Shown piece after piece: positions 25,959 to 33,979 of a stretch of DNA of 64,000 nt; positions within the stretch are counted from its first letter, which is position 1; each line of letters opens with the position of its first letter. The translations under genes were made by a program, and so were the position numbers. The notes beneath the pieces were generated by a model. It was given only the letters and a program-made list of their open reading frames with translations, ran no database searches and had not been told where the DNA came from. Origin of the DNA: JAWHQP01 sp032586195 (GTDB taxonomy: Bacteria; Pseudomonadota; Gammaproteobacteria; Enterobacterales; Pasteurellaceae); NCBI GenBank assembly GCA_032586195.1, contig JAWHQP010000004.1:1-64000 (forward strand). The letters run 5' to 3'.

Positions 25959-27131
25959 ATGTTTACATATGGTTCGGTCTGTTCGGGAATTGAGGCGGTC
26001 AGTGTTGCCTGGCGCGGTTTCGCTTCTCCGTTATGGTTTAGCGAAATAGAACCTTTTGCCTGTGCAGTATTGGCACATCACTACCCTGAGGTGCCGAATC
26101 TGGGTGATATAACAACATTGCCAGCACGTATTCTGAAACGGGAAGTGGCCGCACCGGATGTGTTAATCGGCGGAACCCCTTGTCAGGCATTTTCTGTTGC
26201 AGGATTGCGTAAGTCCCTCAAAGACGAGCGCGGTAATCTGACACTGGTATTTGTACGGATTGCCGATGCCATAGATAAGGTAAGAAAAGATGACGGGAAA
26301 CCACCGTTAATTATCCTCTGGGAGAATGTTCCGGGGGTGCTTAATACCGGAGACAATGCCTTCGGGTATTTTCTCGCAGGGCTCGCGGGAGAAGAAAATG
26401 CAGCATTACAGCCGCCAGGGGCAAAATGGAGCCGTGCAGGTATGGTGCATGGACGACGATACATTATGTGGCGAACACTTGACGCTCAATATTTCGGTGT
26501 GCCCCAACGACGTAATCGAGTCTACCTTATCGCCACTGCTCGAGCACAATGTGTCGGAAAAATATTATTTGAGCCCGAAAGCCTGCGCGGGAATACTACG
26601 CCGGGCAAAGGTTCGGAGAAAAAAACTACCGCCTATGTTGAAAGCGGTTTTGGAGCGTATCGCCGGTCAAGTGTCGGTGGTACCGTCAGAGCCAACGGAG
26701 GAACACAGGGGCACGGGTCAGAAACCATAATCTGTGTACATGGTACGCAGACACCGGTTGTCAGCCATATCGCACATTGCCTTGGATGTAACTCCAGACA
26801 GGAAAATGCCGTTATTGCTTTGGCAAGTAATACTATTAACGGGCAGGTTCTAACCGGGGGCAACGGTAACGGATTTGATATGTCCGGAAAATGTTATACG
26901 GTGGCAAGCAGTGGTATACACGGTGTCTGTTACTCATCCGTTGTCCGTAGACTGACACCGGTGGAATGTGAACGGTTACAGGGATTTCCCGATAACTGGA
27001 CCAAGGTACCTTATCGGAATCAGCCTGCGGAAAAATGTCCGGATACTCCTCGTTACAAGGTGATAGGTAATTCAATGGCGGTACCGGTTATCCAGTGGAT
27101 AGGGTTACGGCTGAAAACGTATTTCTTATAA
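25959..27131 (+). CDS. Solitary DNA cytosine-C5 methyltransferase
   Basis: Transfers a methyl group from SAM to C5 of cytosine in DNA. Motif I is GSVCSGIEAVSVAW, the catalytic Cys is in GGTPCQAFSVAG (about residue 77), motif VI is ENVPG, motif VIII QRRNRVYLIA, motif IX ERLQGFPDNW and motif X GNSMAVPV. The 390-residue length and short target region are phage-like. No cognate endonuclease is adjacent, so protection against host restriction during transfer is the likely role. Codon use and GC look higher than in the flanking small genes. Confidence 0.9.
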   Translation: MFTYGSVCSGIEAVSVAWRGFASPLWFSEIEPFACAVLAHHYPEVPNLGDITTLPARILKREVAAPDVLIGGTPCQAFSVAGLRKSLKDERGNLTLVFVRIADAIDKVRKDDGKPPLIILWENVPGVLNTGDNAFGYFLAGLAGEENAALQPPGAKWSRAGMVHGRRYIMWRTLDAQYFGVPQRRNRVYLIATARAQCVGKILFEPESLRGNTTPGKGSEKKTTAYVESGFGAYRRSSVGGTVRANGGTQGHGSETIICVHGTQTPVVSHIAHCLGCNSRQENAVIALASNTINGQVLTGGNGNGFDMSGKCYTVASSGIHGVCYSSVVRRLTPVECERLQGFPDNWTKVPYRNQPAEKCPDTPRYKVIGNSMAVPVIQWIGLRLKTYFL

Positions 27132-27144
27132 AAGGTAATTTTAA

Positions 27145-27489
27145 ATGAAACCGATTCTTGACGCCTGTTGTGGCAGTCGCATGTTCTGGTTTGACAAATT
27201 TAATCCAAACGTACTATTCGCTGATAACAGACAGCTTGACACTATATTTAAAGACGGTGATAAGGTCCGGAAACTGGAAATTAAACCTGATACTATCCAT
27301 GATTTTACTGCCATGCCTTATCCCGATAATTCATTCAAGCTTGTTATCTTTGACCCACCACATCTGATTCATGGTGGTGATAACGAAAGAGATGCAAGAT
27401 TTTGTTTTACTGAACGATTCGGATTAATTACTGTTAATGAACCTAAGGTTATTTTCTGGTTTGAAAAATATAATGGAGAACAAAAATGA
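27145..27489 (+). CDS. SAM-dependent methyltransferase-like protein, shortened
   Basis: The N-terminal 75 residues (PILDACCGSRMFWFDK, then VIFDPPHLIHGGDN) match a phage-type class I methyltransferase family whose members are, from memory, about 180 residues. Here the product is only 114 residues: after the DPPH catalytic loop it passes straight to a divergent tail without the usual FKWNE-like segment. I infer an internal deletion; activity is doubtful. It overlaps the next gene by 4 bases. Confidence 0.65.
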   Translation: MKPILDACCGSRMFWFDKFNPNVLFADNRQLDTIFKDGDKVRKLEIKPDTIHDFTAMPYPDNSFKLVIFDPPHLIHGGDNERDARFCFTERFGLITVNEPKVIFWFEKYNGEQK

Positions 27490-28172
27490 AAAATAGTGTG
27501 GTTACAGAACCATTTGAAGAACTCACATATACCCATTTAAAACACAGTGCGTACAATAGGCTGGGACAGATTAAACAATACTTCTTTTACCAAACCTCAG
27601 ACAAACATTATCAGTTGCAATTACTTGGTAAAAAGTATTTAAATATTACATTAATTATCACCGGAAGATTTTCAGTTCCAGCTGAGAGGTATTGGGGACC
27701 ACGACCAAGACGAACACGAAAAAATAACATGTTACTCGTCAATAAAAAGTCCTGGTTGATTACCTGTCGGGATGTTAAACATACAATGTATTTAATTGCA
27801 TTGTTAACCGGAAACCACAGCCTTCACCCCTCATTCTCAGTAAGCTATGCCGGACAGTATCCGAAATTTTTCATAGGCCTTGATAGTTCAGTATGCTATC
27901 ACGATAACATTCTAAATCCACCTTTAGGGAGATTGGGTGGATCCTTTAATGAGTACCGGACAATGTTAAAAATCAGACAGAAAAAAATTAAACAAGTCAT
28001 TAAAGCAGAGGATAATCGTCTTCAGTCATTAAAGTTATCTCACCCTATAGAGCTCTACGAAGATGATATCTTTCAGTCTCCTTTGTTGTATATAACATGG
28101 TTGAGAAATGAATTAGGTTCTCAATCTCTTGCTAAAAAGATTTATTTCTATTTAAGTTTATTGTACTTATAA
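27486..28172 (+). CDS. Hypothetical protein, 228 aa
   Basis: Not recognised. Soluble, basic, without signal peptide; it has a central basic patch (RYWGPRPRRTRKNN). Its start overlaps the truncated methyltransferase gene by 4 bases, so it is in the same operon as the methyltransferases. About 240 bases without a gene follow (28173-28409), holding only AT-rich sequence and the -like small hairpin CTACCTGATTTCTTAGGTAG near 28190. Confidence 0.6.
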   Translation: MKNSVVTEPFEELTYTHLKHSAYNRLGQIKQYFFYQTSDKHYQLQLLGKKYLNITLIITGRFSVPAERYWGPRPRRTRKNNMLLVNKKSWLITCRDVKHTMYLIALLTGNHSLHPSFSVSYAGQYPKFFIGLDSSVCYHDNILNPPLGRLGGSFNEYRTMLKIRQKKIKQVIKAEDNRLQSLKLSHPIELYEDDIFQSPLLYITWLRNELGSQSLAKKIYFYLSLLYL

Positions 28173-28409
28173 TACTATTTCTACCTGATTTCTTAGGTAG
28201 GTACCAGAATACTCTTAATTGTGACGACCTTTTTATACCATCCGGGGATTTTTTCGGTTGATATCCCAATATCTTCTTAAATAACCATTGAAGCATTTTT
28301 ATCACATTCAGAAAAATAATTTTTTATTGTGCGTTCCGTTTACTTTTTTTAATCTAAAAATCACAATTTTTCAATATTTATTTTCTCAGCAATGAAATAA
28401 GGAGACACT

Positions 28410-28613
28410 ATGCCAACCAAACATATTGATGACATTATCTGGAAAAAGGTAACGGATAAAACACTTGATATGGTGATACAGACCAAAATGATGCTAAAAG
28501 AAAGTGAGATGTTGCAGATTTTAATCTTGGTCGGTTTAAACAGCATATCTGAAAATGATGTTCATCAATACTTTCTTCAGAAAAAGAAAAAATCAAAATC
28601 AACAACCAGATAG
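28410..28613 (+). CDS. Small hypothetical protein, 67 aa
   Basis: Not recognised. It has a good RBS (AAGGAG) before the ATG. The product is helical and ends in a very basic tail (QKKKKKSKSTTR); the pattern (strand, then two helices with LKESEMLQILILVGLNSI) could fit a small ribbon-helix-helix DNA binder, but this is weak. It lies 38 bases upstream of topB and may be co-transcribed. Confidence 0.55.
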   Translation: MPTKHIDDIIWKKVTDKTLDMVIQTKMMLKESEMLQILILVGLNSISENDVHQYFLQKKKKSKSTTR

Positions 28614-28651
28614 TATTGTGATGTTAATCTTAAGAATTAAGCGAGGTATCA

Positions 28652-30685
28652 ATGAAACTCTTTTTATGTGAAAAACCATCCCAAGGTAATGATATTGGTA
28701 AGGTATTAGGCGCAACCAAACGGGGTGACGGCTGTCTTGCCACACCGGACGGGCAAATAATGGTTACCTGGGGTGTAGGGCATCTTGTTGAACAATTTAA
28801 TCCAGATGATTACGATCCTGCATTAAAAAAATGGACATTTGAAACCCTGCCGATTATCCCCACTCAATGGAAACTCGCTCCGAAAAAAGAAACCAAAAAG
28901 CAATACAATGTGGTTATGGGTTTAATTAAAAAAGCTGCTACCGTAATCATTGCCACCGATATCGATCGCGAAGGTGAAACCATTGCCCGGGAACTGCTGG
29001 ATTTGGCTAATTTCCGTGGCAATATCCAGCGTCTTTGGTTATCAGCATTAGATGATGCAAGTATCAGAAAAGCCTTAGGACAGCTTAAGCAAAATAGTGA
29101 AACCTTACCGTTGTATTATGCCGGTCTTGCACGCTCTCGTGCCGATTGGTCAGTGGGCATGAATTTTTCCAGGCTTTTCACGCTACTAGCCCGCCAGAGG
29201 GGTTATCAAGGCGTATTAAGTGTAGGTCGAGTACAGACGCCGACATTGGCCATGGTCGTGCAACGCGACCAGGAAATTGCAAATTTTGTACCAAAGAATC
29301 ACTATATGCTTTTGGTACAACTGAGTAACCAAAACGGACAGGCTTTTATTGCACAATATCTAATTCCTGAACAGCATTGTGATGAAAATGGACTTTGCTT
29401 AGATAAGTCTGTTATCAGTTCGGCAAATCAAGCGATTCGACAAGCAGGAACAGCAAAAGTATTATCCGTTGAAACCAAACGCGAAAAGGAAAGCCCACCT
29501 TTGTTATTTAGCTTGAGTGCCTTGCAGACCACCTGTAACCGTTTATTTGGTTTTGGGGCACAACAGGTACTGGATATTGCCCAATCCCTGTATGAAACCC
29601 ATAAGGCGACAACTTATCCCCGTACTGACTGCGGCTATCTGCCTGAATCTCAGCTTGCCGAAGTACCGAAAGTCATCCAGGCACTGGTGAATGCCGACCC
29701 GCAATTAAAACCGGTAATAGCTAAACTGGATTTTTCACTCAAATCCCGCGCATGGAATGACAAAAAAATTTCCGCGCACCATGGCATTATCCCCACTTTT
29801 GGCAAGGTGGACATCACCAGAATGAATGAAAATGAACTCAAAGTTTATCAGTTGGTGCGATTGCATTATCTGGCTCAATTCTTGCCATCCTGTGAAACCG
29901 ATAAAACCGTTGCAACCTTTGAAAGTGCCGGACATACCTTAGTTGCTAACGGGAATATCATGATAAAACCCGGCTGGAAAGCGTTATTGGGAAAAACTCT
30001 GGAGGAAAGTGAAGACGATACCAAACAAGGTTTGCCGCCTTTATCTGTAAATCAAGTCTGTCGTGTTATTAAATCGGAAGAAAAATCACTGCAAACCAAA
30101 CCGCCTAAACCGTATAACGAAGGAACTCTACTCTCCGCTATGAAAAATGCTGCGCGTTTTGTGACTGATCCCAAACTGAAACAGCGACTGCGTGAAACAG
30201 AAGGCTTGGGGACAGAAGCAACGCGAGCACCAACTATTGAGGGATTATTCAAACGTGGTTATCTGGTTAAAAAAGGCAAAAATATCAATGCCAGTGCAGA
30301 AGGTGTAGCATTAATCAATAGTCTGCCGACCGTGTTGAAAGAACCGGGATTGACCGCACTTTGGGAGCAGGCACTTAATCAGATTGCAGAAGGTACGTTG
30401 ACATTGGATATATTTATGCAGAAACAGACCGACTTTATACGCCATTTTATGCAACAGTGTATGCGGCAAGGTATGCAGATGGGTATTGAAATTAAAAAAT
30501 GTCCTAAATGTGGTGCACCAATGACTAAAAGAACCAGTAAAAACGGTTCCAGCCAATTCTGGGGATGTACCAAGTATCCAGACTGTGACGGTATTGAGTT
30601 TATTGACACCAAAGGAAAAAAGAAACGTTCTGCAGCCAGAAAACCTGTTTCTATAGTTGAACAGGTTAGAGGGAAAATTTTATGA
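28652..30685 (+). CDS. topB: DNA topoisomerase III (ICE copy)
   Basis: Type IA topoisomerase that relaxes or decatenates single-stranded-containing DNA, likely during element replication. The TOPRIM domain starts MKLFLCEKPSQGNDIGKVLG with the acidic triad at ATDIDREGETIAREL; the active-site tyrosine lies in TTYPRTD (about residue 325); a C-terminal zinc finger is CPKCGAPM ... GCTKYPDCDG. The 677-residue length is normal. It carries an uptake signal at 30353-30361. Confidence 0.93.
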   Translation: MKLFLCEKPSQGNDIGKVLGATKRGDGCLATPDGQIMVTWGVGHLVEQFNPDDYDPALKKWTFETLPIIPTQWKLAPKKETKKQYNVVMGLIKKAATVIIATDIDREGETIARELLDLANFRGNIQRLWLSALDDASIRKALGQLKQNSETLPLYYAGLARSRADWSVGMNFSRLFTLLARQRGYQGVLSVGRVQTPTLAMVVQRDQEIANFVPKNHYMLLVQLSNQNGQAFIAQYLIPEQHCDENGLCLDKSVISSANQAIRQAGTAKVLSVETKREKESPPLLFSLSALQTTCNRLFGFGAQQVLDIAQSLYETHKATTYPRTDCGYLPESQLAEVPKVIQALVNADPQLKPVIAKLDFSLKSRAWNDKKISAHHGIIPTFGKVDITRMNENELKVYQLVRLHYLAQFLPSCETDKTVATFESAGHTLVANGNIMIKPGWKALLGKTLEESEDDTKQGLPPLSVNQVCRVIKSEEKSLQTKPPKPYNEGTLLSAMKNAARFVTDPKLKQRLRETEGLGTEATRAPTIEGLFKRGYLVKKGKNINASAEGVALINSLPTVLKEPGLTALWEQALNQIAEGTLTLDIFMQKQTDFIRHFMQQCMRQGMQMGIEIKKCPKCGAPMTKRTSKNGSSQFWGCTKYPDCDGIEFIDTKGKKKRSAARKPVSIVEQVRGKIL

Positions 30686-30780
30686 CTTAACTTTGTAAAA
30701 TAGATCTTCTGACCATGGAATGATACAATAAGAGAACAGTAACCTGTTTTGGTTGTTTGTCAGATATCAAATAACCACCA

Positions 30781-30816
30781 TCCCAAATGTCGTTCAGTAT
30801 TCTGAAAAACGACAGC
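30781..30816 (+). ncRNA. Partial third copy of the ICE structured RNA
   Basis: TCCCAAATG then TCGTT-CAGTATTCTGAAA-AACGA repeats the hairpin of the two larger copies (CCGTG-CAGCATTCCGAAA-CACGG at 31383) with the stem changed on both sides and the loop conserved. The rest of the element is not recognisable after it. Confidence 0.5.
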
Positions 30817-30873
30817 GAACATTCAAACACTTCGTGGATACAGCCTCTACACTGTAAATTTCATTATGCATGG

Positions 30874-30926
30874 TTGCAAAGAGGAAAACAGATTACAACT
30901 GAGTCTCCTTTCCTCTTTGCAATTTT
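30874..30926 (+). terminator. Long hairpin terminator after topB region
   Basis: TTGCAAAGAGGAAA and TTTCCTCTTTGCAA form a 14-bp perfect stem, loop of 21, followed by TTTT. It lies 190 bases after topB, inside 840 bases without a convincing gene. A second hairpin, CCGATAA/TTATCGG, lies at 31000-31025. Confidence 0.7.
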
Positions 30927-31295
30927 GCAGCCTGATCCTAACCGTTGCCTTGCGGTGAAAAACAAGGTGCCCTTTGTACTACTTATAGTGCTTGTTGTGC
31001 CGATAAAAGACCACTTTGTTATCGGATAATACGAGGATAAAGTGCGGGATGTCTTGACGAGAACAGAACGCAGATGAATTCTGTATTTGTATTATATGGT
31101 CAACCTAATCTGATTTTTTAAAGTCGAATTTAATCACTTGTTTAATCCTAATTTATAAATACCGCCTTCCGGCAATATGAAAGCCTTTGAATGTTACATT
31201 CAGAGGCTTTTCATTTTAATTATCTCTCCAATTTGCATTTTCTTTTTTTGCTTCTTTTTTAATTGATGACTGGCATAAAATGTTTATGTATTAAG

Positions 31296-31456
31296 CCGCT
31301 ATCGTTGATAGCACTTAGTAAGTTGCAGGATTCCTGAAAAGCAACGCCCTATCGTGAATAGGCTGAATCCTACTCCCAAATGCCGTGCAGCATTCCGAAA
31401 CACGGCTCGGGTTATGAGACCTTTGATTGTCACTATGTCCGGAATGCAGTTTTTTT
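31296..31456 (+). ncRNA. Structured RNA element, copy 1 (about 160 nt)
   Basis: About 150 bases recur nearly unchanged at 58322-58475, far away in the element. Visible pairings: GCTATC/GATAGC; GTTGC/GCAAC; CCTAT/ATAGG; GGATTC/GAATCC, which crosses the GTTGC stem as a pseudoknot; CCGTG/CACGG, whose loop GCATTCCG pairs with CGGAATGC downstream; then seven T. Both full copies lie directly before a leader of the accessory-gene family. No coding potential is conserved. It may be a regulatory RNA or a compound leader. Confidence 0.6.
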
Positions 31457-31460
31457 ATTA

Positions 31461-31526
31461 ACCCAGTCAGGGAACATTTTCCCTGTGGGTGGAAATGTTT
31501 CCCCTTTTCATTTATGGAGAAACATT
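31461..31526 (+). promoter_or_regulatory. Switch-like leader E (before small membrane gene)
   Basis: Stem ACCC..AGGG with CCCT..GGGT (31461-31490). Loop segment GGGAACATTT (31470-31479) is complementary to AAATGTTTCCC (31493-31503, one bulge), followed by TTTT. The RBS strand GAGAAACATT can pair with the same AATGTTTC (8 bp). Confidence 0.7.
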
Positions 31527-31694
31527 ATGGATAAATTAAAAAAATTCCATCGGAATTTCACTGAGGGCTTTTATAGATCCGAAGATTTCATAATGGATGA
31601 ATGTATTCCATACCTCACGGTAGTATATGTGGCAATTATGGTGCCACTAATAATAGCGCTAATTGTTAAGCTAATTAGACTAATATTAGCCTAA
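31527..31694 (+). CDS. Small membrane protein, 55 aa
   Basis: Not recognised by family. Residues about 29-54 form one membrane helix (YLTVVYVAIMVPLIIALIVKLIRLILA), after a charged N-terminal half. The start at 31527 is fixed by the GGAGAAAC RBS, which is part of the upstream RNA leader; a longer frame reaching back to 31380 would run through the structured leader. The following gene has the same kind of leader. Confidence 0.65.
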   Translation: MDKLKKFHRNFTEGFYRSEDFIMDECIPYLTVVYVAIMVPLIIALIVKLIRLILA

Positions 31695-31723
31695 TAATAC
31701 GTAAAATTTAACTTCAGCTTCAA

Positions 31724-31796
31724 CCCAAGCGGGAAACCTTTTGCCCGTGTTGGGTAGAGATGTTTCTCCGCTTTTTTATACATCAGGAGAAACATT
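31724..31796 (+). promoter_or_regulatory. Switch-like leader F (before DUF3577 gene)
   Basis: CCCAAGCGGG pairs with CCCGTGTTGGG. Loop segment GCGGGAAAC (31729-31737) is complementary to GTTTCTCCGC (31762-31771, one bulge), followed by six T. The RBS strand GGAGAAACAT (31786-31795) is a perfect 10-bp complement of ATGTTTCTCC (31760-31769). Confidence 0.75.
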
Positions 31797-32285
31797 ATGT
31801 CTAACCAAGACCAAGCTCAAACCCCGGTTCAACAAGCTAAACCTACATACTTTAATTTGCATACTTCCGGTATCGGTTATTTAAACGATATTCGCGAAGT
31901 AACGCCGAAGAAAGGTCCAACCTTTCTTGCCTGCCGCGTTAGCGCACTGGTTGGTGAATCAGCATCATTGGAATATCGTTATTTTGATATGAACGTGAAA
32001 GGTGAAGCCACTGAAACACTTATCAGAAAATGTCAACAGGCTGTCGCGGATAAACGTAAAGTGCTTATCGCATTTACCATGTCAGATTTACGTTATGAGA
32101 CATTTACTTATTCAAAAGATGGTGAATATCACAAGAAAGGCGATACAGGCGTTACTCTCAAAGGTCGCTTAATTCGTATTGACCTTATTAAGATTGACGG
32201 CGAAGTAAAATTTAAAGCACCGGTGAAACAGCAAAATGCTGAACAGGCACCTCAAGAGCAGACTGACAATGGTGAAAACCAATAA
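31797..32285 (+). CDS. DUF3577 / STY4534-family ICE replication protein
   Basis: The 162-residue product matches the DUF3577 family (YFNLHTSGIGYLNDIREVTPKKGPTFLACRVSAL; GVTLKGRLIRIDLIKIDGE), found in the replication modules of SPI-7-like elements. The beta-rich pattern resembles an OB-fold, so single-strand DNA binding is plausible but not shown. The C-terminal tail is polar (QQNAEQAPQEQTDNGENQ). Expression is likely controlled by the RNA leader that hides its RBS; a terminator follows. Confidence 0.82.
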   Translation: MSNQDQAQTPVQQAKPTYFNLHTSGIGYLNDIREVTPKKGPTFLACRVSALVGESASLEYRYFDMNVKGEATETLIRKCQQAVADKRKVLIAFTMSDLRYETFTYSKDGEYHKKGDTGVTLKGRLIRIDLIKIDGEVKFKAPVKQQNAEQAPQEQTDNGENQ

Positions 32286-32300
32286 TCAGTGATTTACATC

Positions 32301-32338
32301 AGACCAACAAATGCGCTCAGCGTTGTTGGTCTTTTTCT
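32301..32338 (+). terminator. Terminator after DUF3577 gene
   Basis: AGACCAACAA and TTGTTGGTCT form a 10-bp perfect stem followed by TTTTCTTT, 15 bases after the stop. Confidence 0.9.
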
Positions 32339-32342
32339 TTAA

Positions 32343-32398
32343 CCCATAGGGGAAATTCTCTATGGGATTTCTCCTATGTTTACCTTAGGAGAAATAAA
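32343..32398 (+). promoter_or_regulatory. Switch-like leader G (before a GTG-start gene)
   Basis: CCCATAG pairs perfectly with CTATGGG (32343-32366). The loop segment GGGGAAAT is complementary to ATTTCTCC; the RBS strand TAGGAGAAAT (32386-32395) is a perfect 10-bp complement of ATTTCTCCTA (32367-32376). No T-run follows, so this copy points to RBS occlusion rather than termination. Confidence 0.75.
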
Positions 32399-32836
32399 GT
32401 GAGAGATGTACCGTCAAGCCGCACAAACAGCACTTGGTTTGCTGACATCAAACTTAATTTTATTCCGTCATTTTATATGAACAGTGTAGCTTCAGGGCTA
32501 ACCGGCTGGGAAGATATCTTGTGGGAATTTAATTGTTGTATTGAAGACGAGGAAGTTTGGGAAATTGCCAGAAGCTGTGAACAAATACCACACTTCGGCA
32601 ACCTGTACCAATCTCTTGTATTAGGGCGCTTGGAATCGCTGTTTTATCAATTAACCGGGCGTCAAGAAAGCGATGATGAAATCCGTCTTTTTATTTTCAT
32701 TAACGGCTTTGATACGCATTTTTGTATTGATGGTGAGGCCGTCAATGACTTGGAAAGCTTCTTAGCGGCAGTAGAGAAATTCAAACTCACTATTGATACT
32801 GACGAAGGTGATAAAAGTGCGGTGGTTTTTAACTAA
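32399..32836 (+). CDS. Hypothetical ICE protein, 145 aa
   Basis: Not recognised. GTG start at 32399, 7 bases after AGGAGAAA; the in-frame MRDVPSSRTN opening has no better start. The product is acidic and soluble, with aromatic-rich segments (GWEDILWEFNCCIEDEEVWEIA). It ends in an uptake signal (32815-32823). It is probably co-transcribed with the beta-helical protein gene 28 bases later. Confidence 0.6.
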   Translation: MRDVPSSRTNSTWFADIKLNFIPSFYMNSVASGLTGWEDILWEFNCCIEDEEVWEIARSCEQIPHFGNLYQSLVLGRLESLFYQLTGRQESDDEIRLFIFINGFDTHFCIDGEAVNDLESFLAAVEKFKLTIDTDEGDKSAVVFN

Positions 32837-32864
32837 ATATTAATTTTTAACAAAGGTACTTATC

Positions 32865-33266
32865 ATGAAGCAAGGTATTTATATTAATGGGAAACAAGTT
32901 TTCTCCGGTATAAATAATGAAATTAAAACAGTTCAGATTAACGCCGGAAATGCACAAACCATTGTCAGTAACGACAGCGTAATTTCGATATGTGGTCGTG
33001 GCAATATTGTTGTTAATGGTAAGGCAATAGAACTGGAACAAAATGGCTCGATACTTCAGATTGAGGTATTCGGCAATGTTCAGAATCTTACCGTGGGTTC
33101 CGCCGATGTAACCGTTAATGGTGATGTTGAAAATGTAGATACCAGCAGTGGAGATGTTACTATTCATGGTAATGTCGGCTCAAATGTCAAAACCTCCAGT
33201 GGTGATGTGTATTGTAAATCCATTACCGGTGCAGTGAATACTGTTAATGGCGACGTTTATCGTTAA
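32865..33266 (+). CDS. Predicted beta-helical (solenoid) protein, 133 aa
   Basis: The whole product is a run of short strand-turn repeats with Gly, Asn and Asp turns (TVNGDVENVD, TSSGDVTIHGNVGS, TSSGDVYCKS, TVNGDVYR). This pattern fits a right-handed beta-helix or bactofilin/DUF4097-like fold. No signal peptide is present. Such small proteins occur in phages and mobile elements without known role. A normal RBS (AAAGG) precedes it, without the structured leader of its neighbours. Confidence 0.65.
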   Translation: MKQGIYINGKQVFSGINNEIKTVQINAGNAQTIVSNDSVISICGRGNIVVNGKAIELEQNGSILQIEVFGNVQNLTVGSADVTVNGDVENVDTSSGDVTIHGNVGSNVKTSSGDVYCKSITGAVNTVNGDVYR

Positions 33267-33310
33267 TTAACTATTGAAAGGACAGCAGGTAGTCAAACAC
33301 TTCACAACAA

Positions 33311-33345
33311 CCACAATATACCAACACCGGTATATTGTGGTTTCG
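33311..33345 (+). terminator. Terminator before the radC leader
   Basis: CCACAATATACC and GGTATATTGTGG form a 12-bp perfect stem with a 6-base loop, then TTTCGTTT. It separates the two preceding genes from radC, so radC needs its own promoter or antitermination. Confidence 0.8.
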
Positions 33346-33351
33346 TTTACC

Positions 33352-33410
33352 CCCACTCGGGAATATCTTCCCGGCTGGGTGATATTCCCGATTTTTTCGA
33401 GGAATATCTT
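33352..33410 (+). promoter_or_regulatory. Switch-like leader I (before radC)
   Basis: CCCA..CGGG pairs with CCCG..TGGG. The loop segment CGGGAATATC (33358-33367) is a perfect 10-bp complement of GATATTCCCG (33381-33390), followed by ATTTTTT: a textbook terminator that crosses the first stem. The RBS strand GGAATATC (33401-33408) pairs with GATATTCC of the same strand. Confidence 0.78.
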
Positions 33411-33884
33411 ATGTATCAATTATCTAATCACGAACGACAGGTCTTGAATGACGCTAAGCAAATCTTAACCCGCGTTATGGAAAGTATGCCGCTTTACAAT
33501 GAAAGCGCGGTTTTCACTATAGATGAAGCTATCACCTATGTGAAAGCGCGTATCGGACTGGAGGAACGTGAAAACTTTTTAGTATTGTTTCTTAACAATG
33601 CACATTGTTTATTGTCCGCTGAAGTTTTATTTAGCGGCACAATTAATGAGGCGCCCGTTTATACGCGGGAAATCGTCAAACGTGCCATGGCACTGAATGC
33701 GGCAGCCGTTATCGTAGCGCATAACCATCCTTCCGGGGAGGTTCAACCAAGTCAGTCTGACCGCAATATAACAAGCAAAATTCAAAAAGCCTGTGAATTG
33801 GTCGATACTCGATTACTGGACCATATTATTGTTTCAGTCGATAAGCACTTCAGCTTTGCTGAAGAACACATGTTGTGCTCTTAA
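33411..33884 (+). CDS. radC: RadC-family JAB domain protein
   Basis: The 157-residue product is the MPN/JAB domain of RadC without the N-terminal HhH part of chromosomal RadC. Metal ligands are in AHNHPSGEVQPSQSD (about residue 102-116), with a conserved Glu upstream (SAEVLFSGT). Short RadC proteins like this are frequent on mobile elements; the biochemical role is unknown and DNA repair is no longer well supported. It follows a structured leader, in line with the known radC RNA motif. Confidence 0.88.
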   Translation: MYQLSNHERQVLNDAKQILTRVMESMPLYNESAVFTIDEAITYVKARIGLEERENFLVLFLNNAHCLLSAEVLFSGTINEAPVYTREIVKRAMALNAAAVIVAHNHPSGEVQPSQSDRNITSKIQKACELVDTRLLDHIIVSVDKHFSFAEEHMLCS

Positions 33885-33912
33885 GAGAACATAAACTCGT
33901 ATTTTACATGCG

Positions 33913-33979
33913 CCCTCTGGGGAAACCACCCCGGAGCGGGAAGTTTCCCCTCTATTTTTGTTTTTTAAGGAGAACTTCT
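33913..33979 (+). promoter_or_regulatory. Switch-like leader J (before a 188-aa gene)
   Basis: CTCTGGGG (33915-33922) pairs with CCCCGGAG (33929-33936). The loop-side segment GGGGAAAC (33919-33926) is a perfect complement of GTTTCCCC (33943-33950), followed by T-rich sequence. The RBS strand GGAGAACTTC can pair with GAAGTTTCC (6 bp plus a wobble). Confidence 0.72.

Noticed and set aside
26326..26730. 134-codon frame inside the C5 methyltransferase gene
   Set aside because: It overlaps the catalytic gene in another frame, has no RBS and no recognisable domain.
30787..31029. 80-codon open frame after topB
   Set aside because: It runs through the structured RNA hairpin, the 14-bp terminator stem and another hairpin, has no RBS, and its composition is unlike the neighbouring proteins.
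31380..31526. N-terminal extension of the small membrane protein
   Set aside because: It would translate the 3' part of the repeated structured RNA and the whole leader. The GGAGAAAC RBS points to 31527. The same logic rejects the upstream starts at 33875, 58514, 58964 and 59259.
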